From: Opisthocomus hoazin
Lineage: Eukaryota > Chordata > Aves > Opisthocomiformes > Opisthocomidae
DNA: 64,000 nucleotides
Assembly (NCBI RefSeq): GCF_030867145.1
Contig: NC_134419.1
Location: 496,001-560,000, forward strand
Reading direction: 5' to 3'
The translations under genes were made by a program, and so were the position numbers. Shown here one piece after another: positions 49,201 to 60,479 of the stretch; position 1 is the stretch's first letter, and each line of letters opens with the position of its first letter. The notes beneath the pieces are model-generated. The model was not told the origin of the DNA and made no database searches. It saw only the letters and a program-made list of their open reading frames with translations.

Positions 49201-50309
49201 TTCAAAAGCGGGGACCCTTAATGTTTTTTGTTCTTCATGCTTATGCATTTTACATGGTTTTATTGCCATATTGCGTATTACCATAAAACCCTCGGTGCCT
49301 CTGTAATGGCTGGAAAACGGTTTCATTATTATGTTAATATGAAGTCCTTTGCAGAAATGTTTTGTCAATCTTTTTGCAGTACTGTACTTTATATTCTAAA
49401 AATTATGTACTTATTCTTTATACTCACTGACTATTAACTGCGACTAGCAAGGGTTTCCTTGAAATTTGAAGATCTCTTCCAGGCAGTCTTTCATCTGATT
49501 TCAAGTTATTTCTTTCAGGACAGAAAATATCTTTTTATAAGAAACACCCTAAATTGTCTCATTTCTGATGCATTAAAATCAGCGTCTACATTTAAGCAAG
49601 GAATACCTGTATAAAATTAATTTATAATGACTGATGCTTCTTCAGTAACAAACCTGGATTTAAATTAAACCGAAGAGGAACCTGGTACTGTATCTTTTTC
49701 ATTTACGAGTGCCAGCTGCATGAGGAGTAAGAAAATTAAGGAGAAGTCGTAATTCTAGAATTTAACTGATTTTGACATGCTAAACATAGAGAAACATCTG
49801 AACATGGCATACATGGAAACCCGTGTTGAACACTGTGCGTTAGAAGCCCGTCCTTCGGCAGTACGCTGGTGCCGTACGGGGAGCGCCGCTCTGGAGCGCC
49901 CACTCCTAGCGCTCAGTTCCCAGCAGCCGTGCGCCTGGGGGAAGAGGGACTGGGCTTTGCTGTCCCTGGGGCCGAGCGCTCCTCTCCCATCGCCCGGCCG
50001 TGCTGCCGTCCCGCGCTTCCGCGGGCGGAATGGCGCCTTCCTGAAAGACTGCTCTCTTGACCGCGTTGGGGTTGGCGTTTTTAAATGGAGTTGTGTTTGC
50101 CTGTTGTCCTATGGGAAACTGAGTGGGAATCTCCAGTCTCCTTTCTGATCCTTATGGGATTTGTTTGAATGCCTGTTTCAGTGTGCATTTGTAATTATTT
50201 TATTCCTTATCAGTATTTGTGATCTTCATTTAAATGCTTATCTATGTGTTCTATAATTTCCATTTTCCATAAGTGAACTTTTACCCCACCGCATCTTTTC
50301 TGGTTGGGA
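46264..50309. other. 4-kb stretch with no recognised gene
   Basis: Strongly T/G-rich on the plus strand: 47041-47100 has 4 A and 28 T, and 47161-47220 has 5 A and 23 T. GC-rich patches lie near 48,170-48,420, 48,650-48,850 and 49,850-50,040. No exon is identified. Confidence 0.6.
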
Positions 50310-50640
50310 TGACCAGAACTGAACAGTATTCTTGGTGAGAATCTAGAGTTGACCTTAAAAGTATTACTGTATGCAATTTAATTTCTTTGGCACTCATTGC
50401 ATATTATTGTTACGTTTTTTTCATCGATGGTGCACTGTTTCTTTGCACGATTTTATGGGTATTTTAGAAATCGGTGAACTTTGTTGCAACAGATCGTAGT
50501 ATCAGAACATGTCAATATTATCAAAATATTCCTTTAGTGTGCGTTACTTTGTGTTTATCAACACTGAATTTCACCAGCTGCTATTTGTTTATTTGCTTAC
50601 CTCTGTTAGGTAAAGATCCTCCAGACTCTGTTACCTCGTT
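50310..50640 (-). mobile_element. Ancient CR1-like LINE relic, minus orientation
   Basis: CCAGAACTGAACAGTATTC followed later by TTTATCAACACTGAATTTCA and CCAGCTGCTATTTG resembles old reptile/bird CR1 3' coding text read in reverse. It is heavily diverged and boundaries are approximate. Confidence 0.5.
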
Positions 50641-53329
50641 AGTTTCATGAGATGCACGTGTTGCCATTTCACAAAATGACAGTTGTTAAAGGGGGTTAAT
50701 AAATCCTCCTCAGAGGTCTGGAGAGTGTGCCCTGAGTTACACCGACCGTGTCTGCCAGTCTGCTGCCCTGTTAAAATGGCAACAGAGAGCAAGGAGGCAT
50801 TTTTCTTTCTGCTCAGAAACTGTTCTGCTTTGTCCATAACATATGGGAGCTTTTATTTCTGTTTAGCCTCAGTCGTATTATCTGGCACTGAAATGGGGCT
50901 CACTAGTGGTCCTTACATTGCAGCATTACTGCTGGCACCTGAAACAGACGTGTGGCTTTTGCCTCACACTGCACTCCTATGTAGCCACTGATTTTAAACA
51001 AGCAAGAGTATTTTCTGTTAGAATCTCGCCCTTGGGCTCGAACATCCTTCGAAGAAACCCAGAGTTAATACTGCAGTTCTGCAGTCGATTCCACAGGGTG
51101 AGGTCCTGTAACTGATTTCGGTGGAGAACCCACTCTGCGTGCAGTGAACCCTGGGCGGGGATGGAAGGGGCATAAATAGAGCTTGGGTTTTGGTGGCAGG
51201 GAGCTTGAGAAAATTTGGGACTGGAGAGCAGGCAGATTTCTTCTCGCTGCCTACCGATGGTGCTGCGGTGCTGTGGGAAGAATCGCGCCCATTCGTGGTC
51301 CGTGGTGGACTGTGCTGCTGAAGGTGCTGTGTTTGAGCAAGACGCCATGAAGAGTCCTGACAGCTAGCAGCTCGGAGGGGAGCGGTGGAGCAGGGGCCTG
51401 GAACTGGCCTCTGCGGTGGGTCGGGTTTGTCCTGTGGAGGTTTATAATGTGGGCTAGAAACGAGGTTTTTTTTGGAGCTGATTGTACTGATTGCTTCCAA
51501 GTATTACGGCCTTCGATATTCTTTTGTGTTCTGTTGATGAAAACATTTGGATACAAGTATGACAGTTGTGCTGGTGCTTATAAAACACACTGCCGTAGTT
51601 ACACAAATGCTGAAAAGATCATAATGATTATCCTTTCAGTTGCAAAAAAATGACTTTCTAGTTGTGTTTAGTTGTTCTTAATACCCATCCTCATATTGAC
51701 GCTTGATGCGTGTCGCACCATGCATCGTCTTCCAGGTTAGGAGAGAGCTGTCGTTAGACATCAGGGAGGCGCCTGGGTCCGTGCTGCGGAGGCCGGTTGG
51801 TGAAGCTGTGCTGACGGGGCGCGCGGAAGCAGCCGGGACGTTAACCCGTCGGCTCTGAAGCGCCGAGGGTAGCTGGCCCCTCGCTCGGTGGCCTTCCTCA
51901 GCGCTGTCCCTCCCGCGGCCCCTCGCCCTCCGCTCCCCTCGCGCCTGCCCCTGCGGGGACGAGGGTTGGAGGAGCGGTCCCCGGCCGGCGGCATCGCCCG
52001 CCAGCGCCGTGCCCGCTGCCTGGGGCCTGGCGGGACCACCCCGTGTCGGGCCGGCGGGCGCTGCCGGCAGAGCCGGGGCCGTCTGCGGCACCCCGGGGAC
52101 AGCGTCCCGTCACGGGGCACAGTCTGGGCCTGCCACGGCTGCCCGGCCCCTGCGGCCCGCGTAGCTTCCAGGCAGTGAATGAGTTCAGACACCAAGCGGG
52201 GAGGCCGGGGTTGCCTTGTGTGCCGGCAATCCGCTCCGGGCGGGGAGCAGCCTGAGCTCGGGAACAGCAGCCCCGAGTCCGGCTTCGCTCCCTGGGCGGG
52301 AGAGCATCCCAACAGCGATCCTTGGACCAGAGCGGAGAGGCTAATCCGTTCTCATCTAGCCTTGATTCGTTATTCACGCTGCCTCCGAAGTGGCATCAGT
52401 GGAAAGCACAAAGAAATCAGGCAGAAGGTCGTGCTGTGACTTCTGGAACGCTGTGTTCCATTTGTATGGCTGCTTATCACAGCGCGCAAGGAGAAGAACC
52501 GAGGCTTTGTGACGGTCTCAGAAACAGAATGCTCGTTTTGCAAACAAAATCCCTAGCAAAAATAATTCACGGTCTTGTATAAGGTCACGCTGTGAAAATT
52601 TTCCTTATAAATAAAGTAAAATAGACACTATTTTAGTCTGGTTTATATTGGGATGATAAAAGGAGGAAAATTGGATTTGAAGTATGAATATAGGAGATGG
52701 AATATACTTTTTCACATAAATCTGATGCATAATTTCAAGGGAAATACTGGAAGAACTGTTGTACCAGTAGAGAAGGAATACATTTCAAATACAATATGCA
52801 GAAACATCATTTGTGTTGTTATCTTCTACTCATATATAATTTTATGCAGTGGATTTTGCATTGTCAGAGGATTTTAAAAAATCTATTTAAAAAAGCAACT
52901 ACTGGAGGAAGTTGTGAAACTTTCAGGAAATTATGAATTTTTACTTAGTTTTTTATAGTTTTGGGTATAGAGATTGTTTATGGAAGGGCTTGGTTTGCCT
53001 TCCATGGGAGCAGCGCCGGACTGTACCGTGGCCGTCGCAGTGAGCTGTGTGCTGTCACGAGGGAAGGTCCTTCGGAGCTTTGGCGCTGAGCCGAGGTGTA
53101 GTCTCGTCAGCGTGTTTGAATGGGCAGATTCTGGGGGATGGGGCTATAGACGACAGCCTGTTTGAGTCACATTTCAAAGGACTGTGAGATTTAATTCAAC
53201 ACAGCAAGACAGTACCTTGTCTTATGCAATAAATCTGTTACTAAATTCTAATAAAAAATGAGAATTTTTGTAATAGCACATTTTTGTATTGCCAAGACTG
53301 GATTTAATGCTATATTCTTTTCCTGCTAG
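50641..53329. other. 2.7-kb stretch with GC-rich patch, no recognised gene
   Basis: Includes a CpG-rich patch at about 51,740-52,300 that yields overlapping open frames of up to 183 codons without recognisable domains. Flanks are AT-rich and nothing is identified. Confidence 0.55.
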
Positions 53330-54014
53330 GTCCCCTGAAGCTGGAAAGCACCGATGCAGAGCAGCAAACGGGCTGCAGCGTGGCCTTTGCCGCCGTACGA
53401 CGGCTTTCCCGTGGCGCGGGGCGAGCGGGCGTCCCTGCAGGGAGAGCGGGCTGCCTGCCGTGCCCGCTGGTCTCCCTGCTGCAGCCTCTCAGCTCCGCAG
53501 CACGGTGCCGGACACCGCCGGCCGACTGAGAGCGAAGAGCGAGTCTGCTAGAGCACGTGGGTCTAGAAGATGTGGCCCATTCCGTTTTGCTGATAACACT
53601 GCTCAGAGAACGAACAACACGACAGCCACGCTCAGATGCTGCACCAATGTAAATCGAAGCAGAAAAAGGCAGCCAGTGTTTTCGAGAGTTTCTTGAAGAG
53701 AAACGATGCGGGATTCGGAAAACGTGAAGAAGAGGTCTTGAGAACTGAAAGAGCTTTACAGCAGCATCGGATGAAAAGATCAAGATTATTGGAAGTGTGA
53801 GGCAAAGGCATACTCGGTTCTTCAGAAGCAAGAAACAAAACCCATTTGAGCATTCATCAGGTGAAGACCTCAGTGCTTGACATGTTGCTTTGACACAGCC
53901 TTGGTTAAGACTTGACAGATGGAGGCAACGTGAAGATACCGACAAAAGAACCGTTGAGGAAAATAGAGAACAGATGAAATATTAGCAGTCAATTAAAAAT
54001 TTTCCGGATGAGAG
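53330..54014 (+). other. Candidate plus-strand exon (non-coding, or decayed coding)
   Basis: A strong acceptor (TTCTTTTCCTGCTAG) ends at 53329 and a good donor (AGAG|GTATGT) follows 54014. The second half is purine-rich, unlike the T-rich flanks. A 67-codon open frame (53597-53797) is K/R/E/Q-rich and includes SVFESFLKR and KREEEVLRTERALQQHRMKR. After a shift of frame at about 53,798 a second K/R/Q/E-rich frame runs 53800-53982 with a single stop, containing TRFFRSKKQNPFE and RWRQREDTDKRTVEENREQM. I recognise no family. It may be a lncRNA exon or a worn coding exon. Confidence 0.25.
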
Positions 54015-55439
54015 GTATGTCTGTTAGCACTCCATACTGTAAGTGTGAATATATTGCACAAAAGGAGGTTATTTTTGTATACTTAAATGCATCTGTATGC
54101 TTGACGGGTATTTTCAGTAAGTAGTTGTTTGTTGGATGAACCAACTCACAGATAAATCAGCCTCACAAATAGATCAAATTTGGATTACAGTATTGTAAAG
54201 AAAAAGCTCTACTGGAATAACAAATACAAATGCAGAAGAAATGTAGTGTTTTCTACCGTGGTGGTAAACTGGAAGAGCGAGACTGTTTTAGGACTGAGGC
54301 AGCTCGTGTGGATGTGTACCCGGTCTGTGGCGCGAGAGGAGTGGGTGCAGGGTGCTGGCTGCGGGTCCCGCTCCGCGGCAGCGTGGCAGCTCCGGCTATG
54401 GGAGGGGACCCCCAGGCCTCTGCCCTTGCCTATGAGGCAGCTGCAGGGTTGGAGCTCAGCTTAAAGATGAAGCGGGTGGCTCGCTCTGCTCTTTGCACCT
54501 TTGGAGAGCAGAGAATGGTAATGGGTATTTATACCCTGCTGTGCTGCTGCGGAAAGTATTTGCTTAGTGATATCTTGCTTACGTTAGGCACAAGCACTCT
54601 AATCTATTTATGTGTCACACAGTGCATTGTTAAATTGAATGCTGAATTGAAGTTAGTGATGAAAAACTTCAAGTGTTTCCTAACTTCAGTCATTTTGGGT
54701 GCCAAAAAAAAAAAAGAGAATCAAGCATGTCACTATATATTTTGGAATATACCCTGGTTCAATCAGGGTAAGCTCTTGGACCAGAAAGGTTAATTTTTTT
54801 AGATGAGTGGTAAAAGTAAATTGCCTAATACAGTTTTTCTCTATACCCAGAAATTGCTTTTTTTATCATTTTATTTATAAATATTCTTTTCAAAGGCACT
54901 TTACAAGTTGCCAGTTGCTCTGAAAATTGACTTAGAAATAAATGTGAAGCTCCGTGTTTGTTGGATCTGAGAGATCAGATAATCAGTTTCCATTTTGAGT
55001 ATCTTTAGTGTTTGTTAAAGTTCTGTAGGATGAAGTAAGTTACAGCCATGCCACTGATCCCTCGATTTATGACCTCCGTGTCACCAAAGCCCATCGACCG
55101 TGCTCTTTTTATTTACACTTGTGATGAATAGTAAATTAATAAATGATGCACAAACCAGCATAGAGTGCTGCTCACTCTTCTTAAGCTGTTTATTCTTCAG
55201 GCTAGGTGGAATAAGAAACAATAATGGTGTTGCAAAAGATAAATCAATTAGACAGAGACATGTGAATTGACGGGAGAAGCTGGGTCCGTCTCGTTCGTCC
55301 AGGAGACGGTGAGGAGGTGACGTGATCCTGCTCTGCGAGAACCTTTGTGGAGAGCTTCAGCTGTGACTGGAAGCTGATGCTATAGGCAAATTTGAAGAAT
55401 AAATAAGTTGCAGTAATTTATCAGCTGGTGCGATTTGCC
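54015..55439. other. 1.4-kb stretch, no recognised gene
   Basis: AT-rich with a small GC-rich patch near 54,300-54,450 and an A-tract near 54,704-54,715. Nothing is identified. Confidence 0.55.
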
Positions 55440-55640
55440 GTAGGAACAGCTCATTTAGAGATGTGTTCGATCGCTTGAAGTCACTAAATCAAATTGGATG
55501 GACGTCTCTGCATTAGTTGGCCAGAAATTATGGGCTTCATATGGGAATCACAGGATGGAAACTGGTTATGTTATCTAGAAGGTCAGGCTAGATAATCATA
55601 GTCGTCTCTTTCTAGCTGTAAAATCAGGAAATCGGTAAAT
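55440..55640 (+). mobile_element. Old CR1-like LINE 3' end, plus orientation
   Basis: AAGGTCAGGCTAGATAATCA followed by TAGTCGTCTCTTTCTAGCTG and TAAAATC resembles the 3' end of older amniote CR1 families (GTCAGACTAGATGATCATAA type). Boundaries are approximate. Confidence 0.5.
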
Positions 55641-56708
55641 GCGTGTTTTTGTCACAAATGTCCGTGGGTGTGATTCTGAGTGCACACAGGCTGCAGCTCT
55701 GAGGAGAAACCCCTTCGGCCAGGTTTCTCCTGCTGCTGGATTTACCCAGGAAGAGCTATATTACTTCACTAACTGTTGGACTAGAGTAGAGTATAATGAT
55801 GAAAACCAGAACAAGCGTTTATTTCCGAGCATGATGGTTCCACGTGGTCAGGCCAACCCCGAATCCTATCGAATTGTGCTTCTCTACCAGGAATAGCTTT
55901 CCTACATTTGCAGTGTGAGGAGCAGTAACCAGTGCTTCCAGGGGAAGGCACGTAGTCGTTCTGGTGCCTTGGATGAAACGTGTTCAGACTCTCAGTATTT
56001 ATGGAGGCGCTGAAATTTCGTGTCACTTTTATGATTTGAACTGAGCTCTCATATAGACACAATGAAAAAGCACTCGTTCTTAGAAATCACAGAACTGTAA
56101 TGCTAGACCTGCTGTTCATATTTGCCTGGCCAAAACAAAATTAACTGCCACACTGTAGTCTCTGATTTAGCTCAAATTTTTCTGTAATCCCACCTAGAAC
56201 AGTAAATATCTGGTATTTCAGATTGAATGGTACAGCGTTAAATATTTATGTTGATGAAGTACTGCAGACCTGTGCCGTTGCCTCTCCTTTTTGTCAGAAC
56301 TAGATTTTTAATACTCACCACAATGGGAGGAGATGCTGGCGTTGCTGAGGCCGGGCGATACAAACTGAACCCCTGGGCAGAACCGCCTGCGGGTGCCGTG
56401 CGGAGGCTGTGCCGCCGTGCCGGGGACGTGACTTCGCCTTCCTTCTGCCTGCCTCGACACAGCAGAGTTTTCCTAGCTGCTCACTGTCATCAACACCTTT
56501 TCTGCTGCGATTAGTTTCCCTGTCTGTTTTCATACATACAGTTACTTATGCTTTGGGTTTATTTTGCAAAAGTTTTTTTGTGTATCTGTGCCACTGTGGA
56601 AATATACCTGGTGCGGGTTGGTGGCCGCGCTACAGAAATCCTCCTCTAGGCCCCGGGTCAAATCATGGAATAACAGCTTGTATATGTATGGTGGTTAGTA
56701 TTAATACC

Positions 56709-57691
56709 ACTGGTGGCATTGTAAAAAATGGGAATACAGTTCAGAGTATTTGCTCTTAAATAGCCTTTTCCCCCAAAATTAGTCTTTTAGGTAGAATCAA
56801 TTAAGTTTTTAGCAATACATAATCTGGTTAGAAAAAGCTTTCACGAAAACGGAGATAATGTATTTTAAGTCATACGTTAGACAAATTTTAAATACTTTAC
56901 AAGCCCATCGGCTGTACCTGAAACTTTTTTGCTGTGCTTAGTTACCAGTTGAAGGTAACATCTGCAATTTATTGGAGAAAAAGCAATCGAAATACTCAGC
57001 ATAAGATAAATGATCTTTTTAGCTGGAGTATACAGTCCATAATTACCGTATGAACAGATTAGGAAAAATAACCTTCCATCATATCTCCTGTTCAGCATTT
57101 ACAGAAATTCTGGGTATTTATTTAATATTTAAACAGCCCGTCTCCAAGAGTGTTTCCATTGTTTGATGTGGTGGAACAGTTCTCTGACACCCTTCATCAT
57201 TCATCTGGATTGTTTTTGTAGGCATACAGTATTTTAAAATTCCATCTTTTTACTTGCCACGTTTTTTTACCTGGGCACTTTGTTAAACTGCTAATGAGAC
57301 CCATGGGGCAATATGTTTAGATTAAACATATAGTAATACCTGTTACAAATTAAAAAAAAACAACAACAAAGAAGTCTCACTATATAAGCAAAACCCCAAA
57401 TGCCAAGCTAAGCTATGCTGTTTAATGGCAGGGTAGGAGTAGGGCTGCCCTCCCCGTTTCTTTGGTGCAGGCGAGCTGGCCGGGGGGCGAGGCGGGTTGG
57501 GTCGGTCTGGTGGGGCTCGGGGGACGAGCGGGTCCGGTGGCTTCGAGTCCTCACGGAGGGCTTTTGGATGCTGGCGCCGCCAGGGCACGTCCGGCCAATT
57601 AATTGATTCTACCCCAAAAGACTAATTTGGGGGAAAAGGCTGTTTACAGGCAAGTACTCTGAACTGTATTCCCTTTTTTCAGACCACCAGT
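56709..57691. repeat. 95-bp inverted repeat with 0.8-kb spacer
   Basis: The left arm 56709-56804 and right arm 57599-57691 are reverse complements at roughly 85% identity with a few small gaps. Shared blocks include TTAATTGATTCTACC, GGGGGAAAAGGCT, TACTCTGAACTGTATTCCC and CCACCAGT. Homology stops sharply at both ends of each arm. The spacer 56805-57598 holds a small perfect hairpin (ATATGTTTA / TAAACATAT, 57311-57331) and a GC-rich end. It could be a DNA transposon with long terminal inverted repeats, or two opposed copies of one dispersed element. I see no target-site duplication. Confidence 0.88.
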
Positions 57692-58518
57692 CCAGTGCCG
57701 CCGTGGTGCGGCTCTGCTGGCAGCCGGGCATCGGTGGGACTGTGTCCCGCGTGCCGGCACTGTCCCCCCGCCAGAGCCTCGCCGGTGCCTGCGGACTCCT
57801 CCGTGTCGTCCGCAGCTCCCCCGTCCCGGGTTGCAGCGGCGGCTCTGCGAAGGTGCTGGGAGTGCCCCGTCCCCGTGCGTCTGGCTGCTCTGGACGCGCC
57901 GTCTCCATCCTGCTGGCCTCCCTTGGCCGGGACCGGGGTGAGCTGGCCGCGGGAGCACCCGTCCCCGCACATGTCTCCTCCACGGACAGCAGCATCCTTC
58001 ACCGCCTGCCCTGGGAGAGCTTTTCGCCCACGAGGCTTCTCCCACCAAGCTGTATCTCGGCCGAGGGGGACCGTGGAGCAGCGTGGGTCGGTGGATGGTG
58101 AGAGCAGTGTGGGTTTGTACAACGGCTTGCTGTCACGTGGCTGCTGGAAATGAAGGGCTCGGTGCGTCCTCGTGCCTTCCGCGGTGCTGGCCTCCCCTCG
58201 CCGTGCTGTCTCCTCCCGCACAGAGCTCTCCTGCGGGACTGACGTGAGATTTGCACCGTCCTTCACGTTGCCAGCGAAGGGACTGGAAAGTACAGCTTTC
58301 TGGGCTCTGCAGAACCCTCCGTGTCTGGAGGAAATCAGTTGCTGTACTTTCCTAGTTAGTAGCTGCTTTCTTGTGGCAGTTTTCTCGGTCATATTTTTCC
58401 TTGAGTTGTTCTGACAACAGTTTGTTTTCATCTTCTCGGTAAATCAAGTTACCTGGTAACAGAATTTTAAAGATAGATCATGCCTGGTTTGTTCTAGATG
58501 TCCAGTGCTGCAAAGACA
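57692..58518. other. GC-rich patch without recognised gene
   Basis: CpG-rich sequence continues to about 58,230 and gives open frames of up to 250 codons on both strands without recognisable domains. AT-richer DNA follows. Confidence 0.55.
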
Positions 58519-58538
58519 ATTCCCTTTTAAAAGGGAAT
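58519..58538. repeat. 20-bp perfect palindrome
   Basis: ATTCCCTTTTAAAAGGGAAT is its own reverse complement, with no spacer. It is the longest spacer-free palindrome I noticed in the window. Confidence 0.95.
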
Positions 58539-59677
58539 GTTTGCCAGGACCCTGCTTTCATTAGTCCGTGTTCTTTCTCTGCCTGTTGCTACTCTTCAGC
58601 ATGAGGATTAGTTCCTAAATGCTTGCTTTGGAATTCCCTTGCTACTGGTCCTAATCCGTCTCTGTGCTGAGTTAAACTGGTCGGTGCTCTCCCACACCAT
58701 ACCCCCGCTGAGACCCTCTTCGCGTTTCTCCTGTTGGGTATCGTGATTACACTTTCAATTAATTGTCATTATTTACTGCTTTCTTGGGTGCCCCTTCTAC
58801 TGTGGGCTTTATACTTAACATTCCTAGACGCTGTCAAAACAAATCTTTCACTGATCCTTTGACCTGAATTGCCTCTGTAATAACCGGGTTGTGGTTCGTC
58901 AGCAGTGAATGCTCAGGTGAAGGACTGCTTTTACTTCCCTTTGTAGCTTTCCATCTTCATACCTCATCCTCTGTTGTTTCCATCCCAAATTTATTTTACA
59001 GAGGTTATTCTGTTTCTTCCCCAGTGCTGTCCTTTAACAGATATATTGAATTTGCAGATGAATCTGTAGAAAGCGCTTACTTTTGTAAGCATTTTTTAGT
59101 AACATGATACCTTGTGCTTTTTTAAATGAATGTTCACTGCTAGAGCTTGCTGCCGTGTCTCTCCTGTCCTCCGTATGTTCTCTGCTTCCACTTAAATATT
59201 TTTGCTTCTCTTTTATCCAGCGTCAAAAAAGCTGCATTTTCTGAGTAGGCAGGGCCGGGTGGGTGCTCCGGGGCAGCCCTCCGGCCCGGGGGAGTGGCAG
59301 GCTCTGCCCGGGGCGTACCTGGGTACCGCGGGCTGTCCCCGAGGGAGCGCGAGGCACCGCACCGGCCGTGCGTCTGCGCGAGGGTCCTCGTGTGCGCCAG
59401 CTCACGTGTGGGTCACCCTCCTGCGCGGCACCCGGGTGTGCCTACAGCCTCTGCTGACCGGGGAGAAGCCGACGGAGCGAAAAATGGGGAAACAACTGGT
59501 TCTCAGTGGTTCGCTAAGACAGCAATAAGAAGAATAGTGTGAGTCTCCGGAGGCACCGGTGAGGGCTGTAGAGACCAGGAGTTCAGATAAGAGTGGTGGA
59601 GGTTTCACTTTGAAGGGATGAAGGAGGCTTGGGATGTGCCCTACCAAAGCCTGCAGAAATAGTCATGTGTGTGCATG
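58539..59677. other. 1.1-kb stretch, no recognised gene
   Basis: T-rich on the plus strand, with a GC-rich patch at about 59,240-59,480. Nothing is identified. Confidence 0.55.
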
Positions 59678-60479
59678 GCTGGGGACGCTGGGGACGCGGC
59701 CGTGCCGTGAAGGGCTGGGGACGGGATGCTGGGGACGTGGCTGTGCCATGAAGGGCCGGGGCTGGGATGCTGGGGACGTGGCTGTGCTGTGAAGGGCCGG
59801 GGCCGGGATGCTGGGGACGTGGCTGTGCTGTGAAGGGCTGGGGCTGGGACGCTGGGGACGTGGCTGTGCTGTGAAGGGCCGGGGCCGGGATGCTGGGGAC
59901 GTGGCTGTGCTGTGAAGGGCTGGGGATGGGACGCTGGGGATGTGGCTGTGCTGTGAAGGGCTGGGGCTGGGATGCTGGGGACGTGGCTGTGCTGTGAAGG
60001 GCTGGGGACGGGACGCTGGGGACGTGGCTGTGCCGTGAAGGGCTGGGGCTGGGATGCTGGGGATGTGGCTGTGCTGTGAAGGGCTGGGGATGGGACGCTG
60101 GGGACGTGGCCGTGCCATGAAGGGCCAGGGCTGGGACGCTGGGGACGTGGCCGTGCCGTGAAGGGCCGGGGCTGGGACGCTGGGGACGCGGCCGTGCCGT
60201 GAAGGGCTGGGGCTGGGATGCTGGGGACGTGGCTGTGCTGTGAAGGGCTGGGGATGGGACGCTGGGGACGTGGCTGTGCTGTGAAGGGCTGGGGACGTGG
60301 CCGTGCCGTGAACGTGGCCGTGCCGTGAAGGGCTGGGGACGGGACGCTGGGGACGTGGCTGTGCCGTGAAGGGCTGGGGACGGGATGCTGGGGATGTGGC
60401 TGTGCTGTGAAGGGCTGGGGATGGGACGTTGGGGACGTGGCTGTGCTGTGAAGGGCACGTGCAGGGCTGGGGACCTGGC
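59678..60479. repeat. 41-bp GC-rich minisatellite, about 19-20 copies
   Basis: The unit GCTGGGGACGTGGCTGTGCT followed by GTGAAGGGCTGGGGATGGGAC recurs every 41 bp; unit starts at 59728, 59769 and 59810 were checked. Units differ mainly at C/T and G/A positions, many of them CpG sites. A deletion-variant cluster lies near 60,288-60,330. Because 41 is not a multiple of 3, all three minus-strand frames read the same repeating Pro/Ser/His-rich peptide. This explains three overlapping open frames of 274-336 codons. They are not genes. Confidence 0.95.

Noticed and set aside
53800..53877. Weak likeness of TRFFRSKK to a chromatin-assembly-factor-type motif
   Set aside because: Only a few residues agree, with no supporting context. 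I would not assign a family on this.
57644..58431. Open frames of up to 250 codons on both strands
   Set aside because: Same reasons: GC-rich patch, several frames open at once, no domain.
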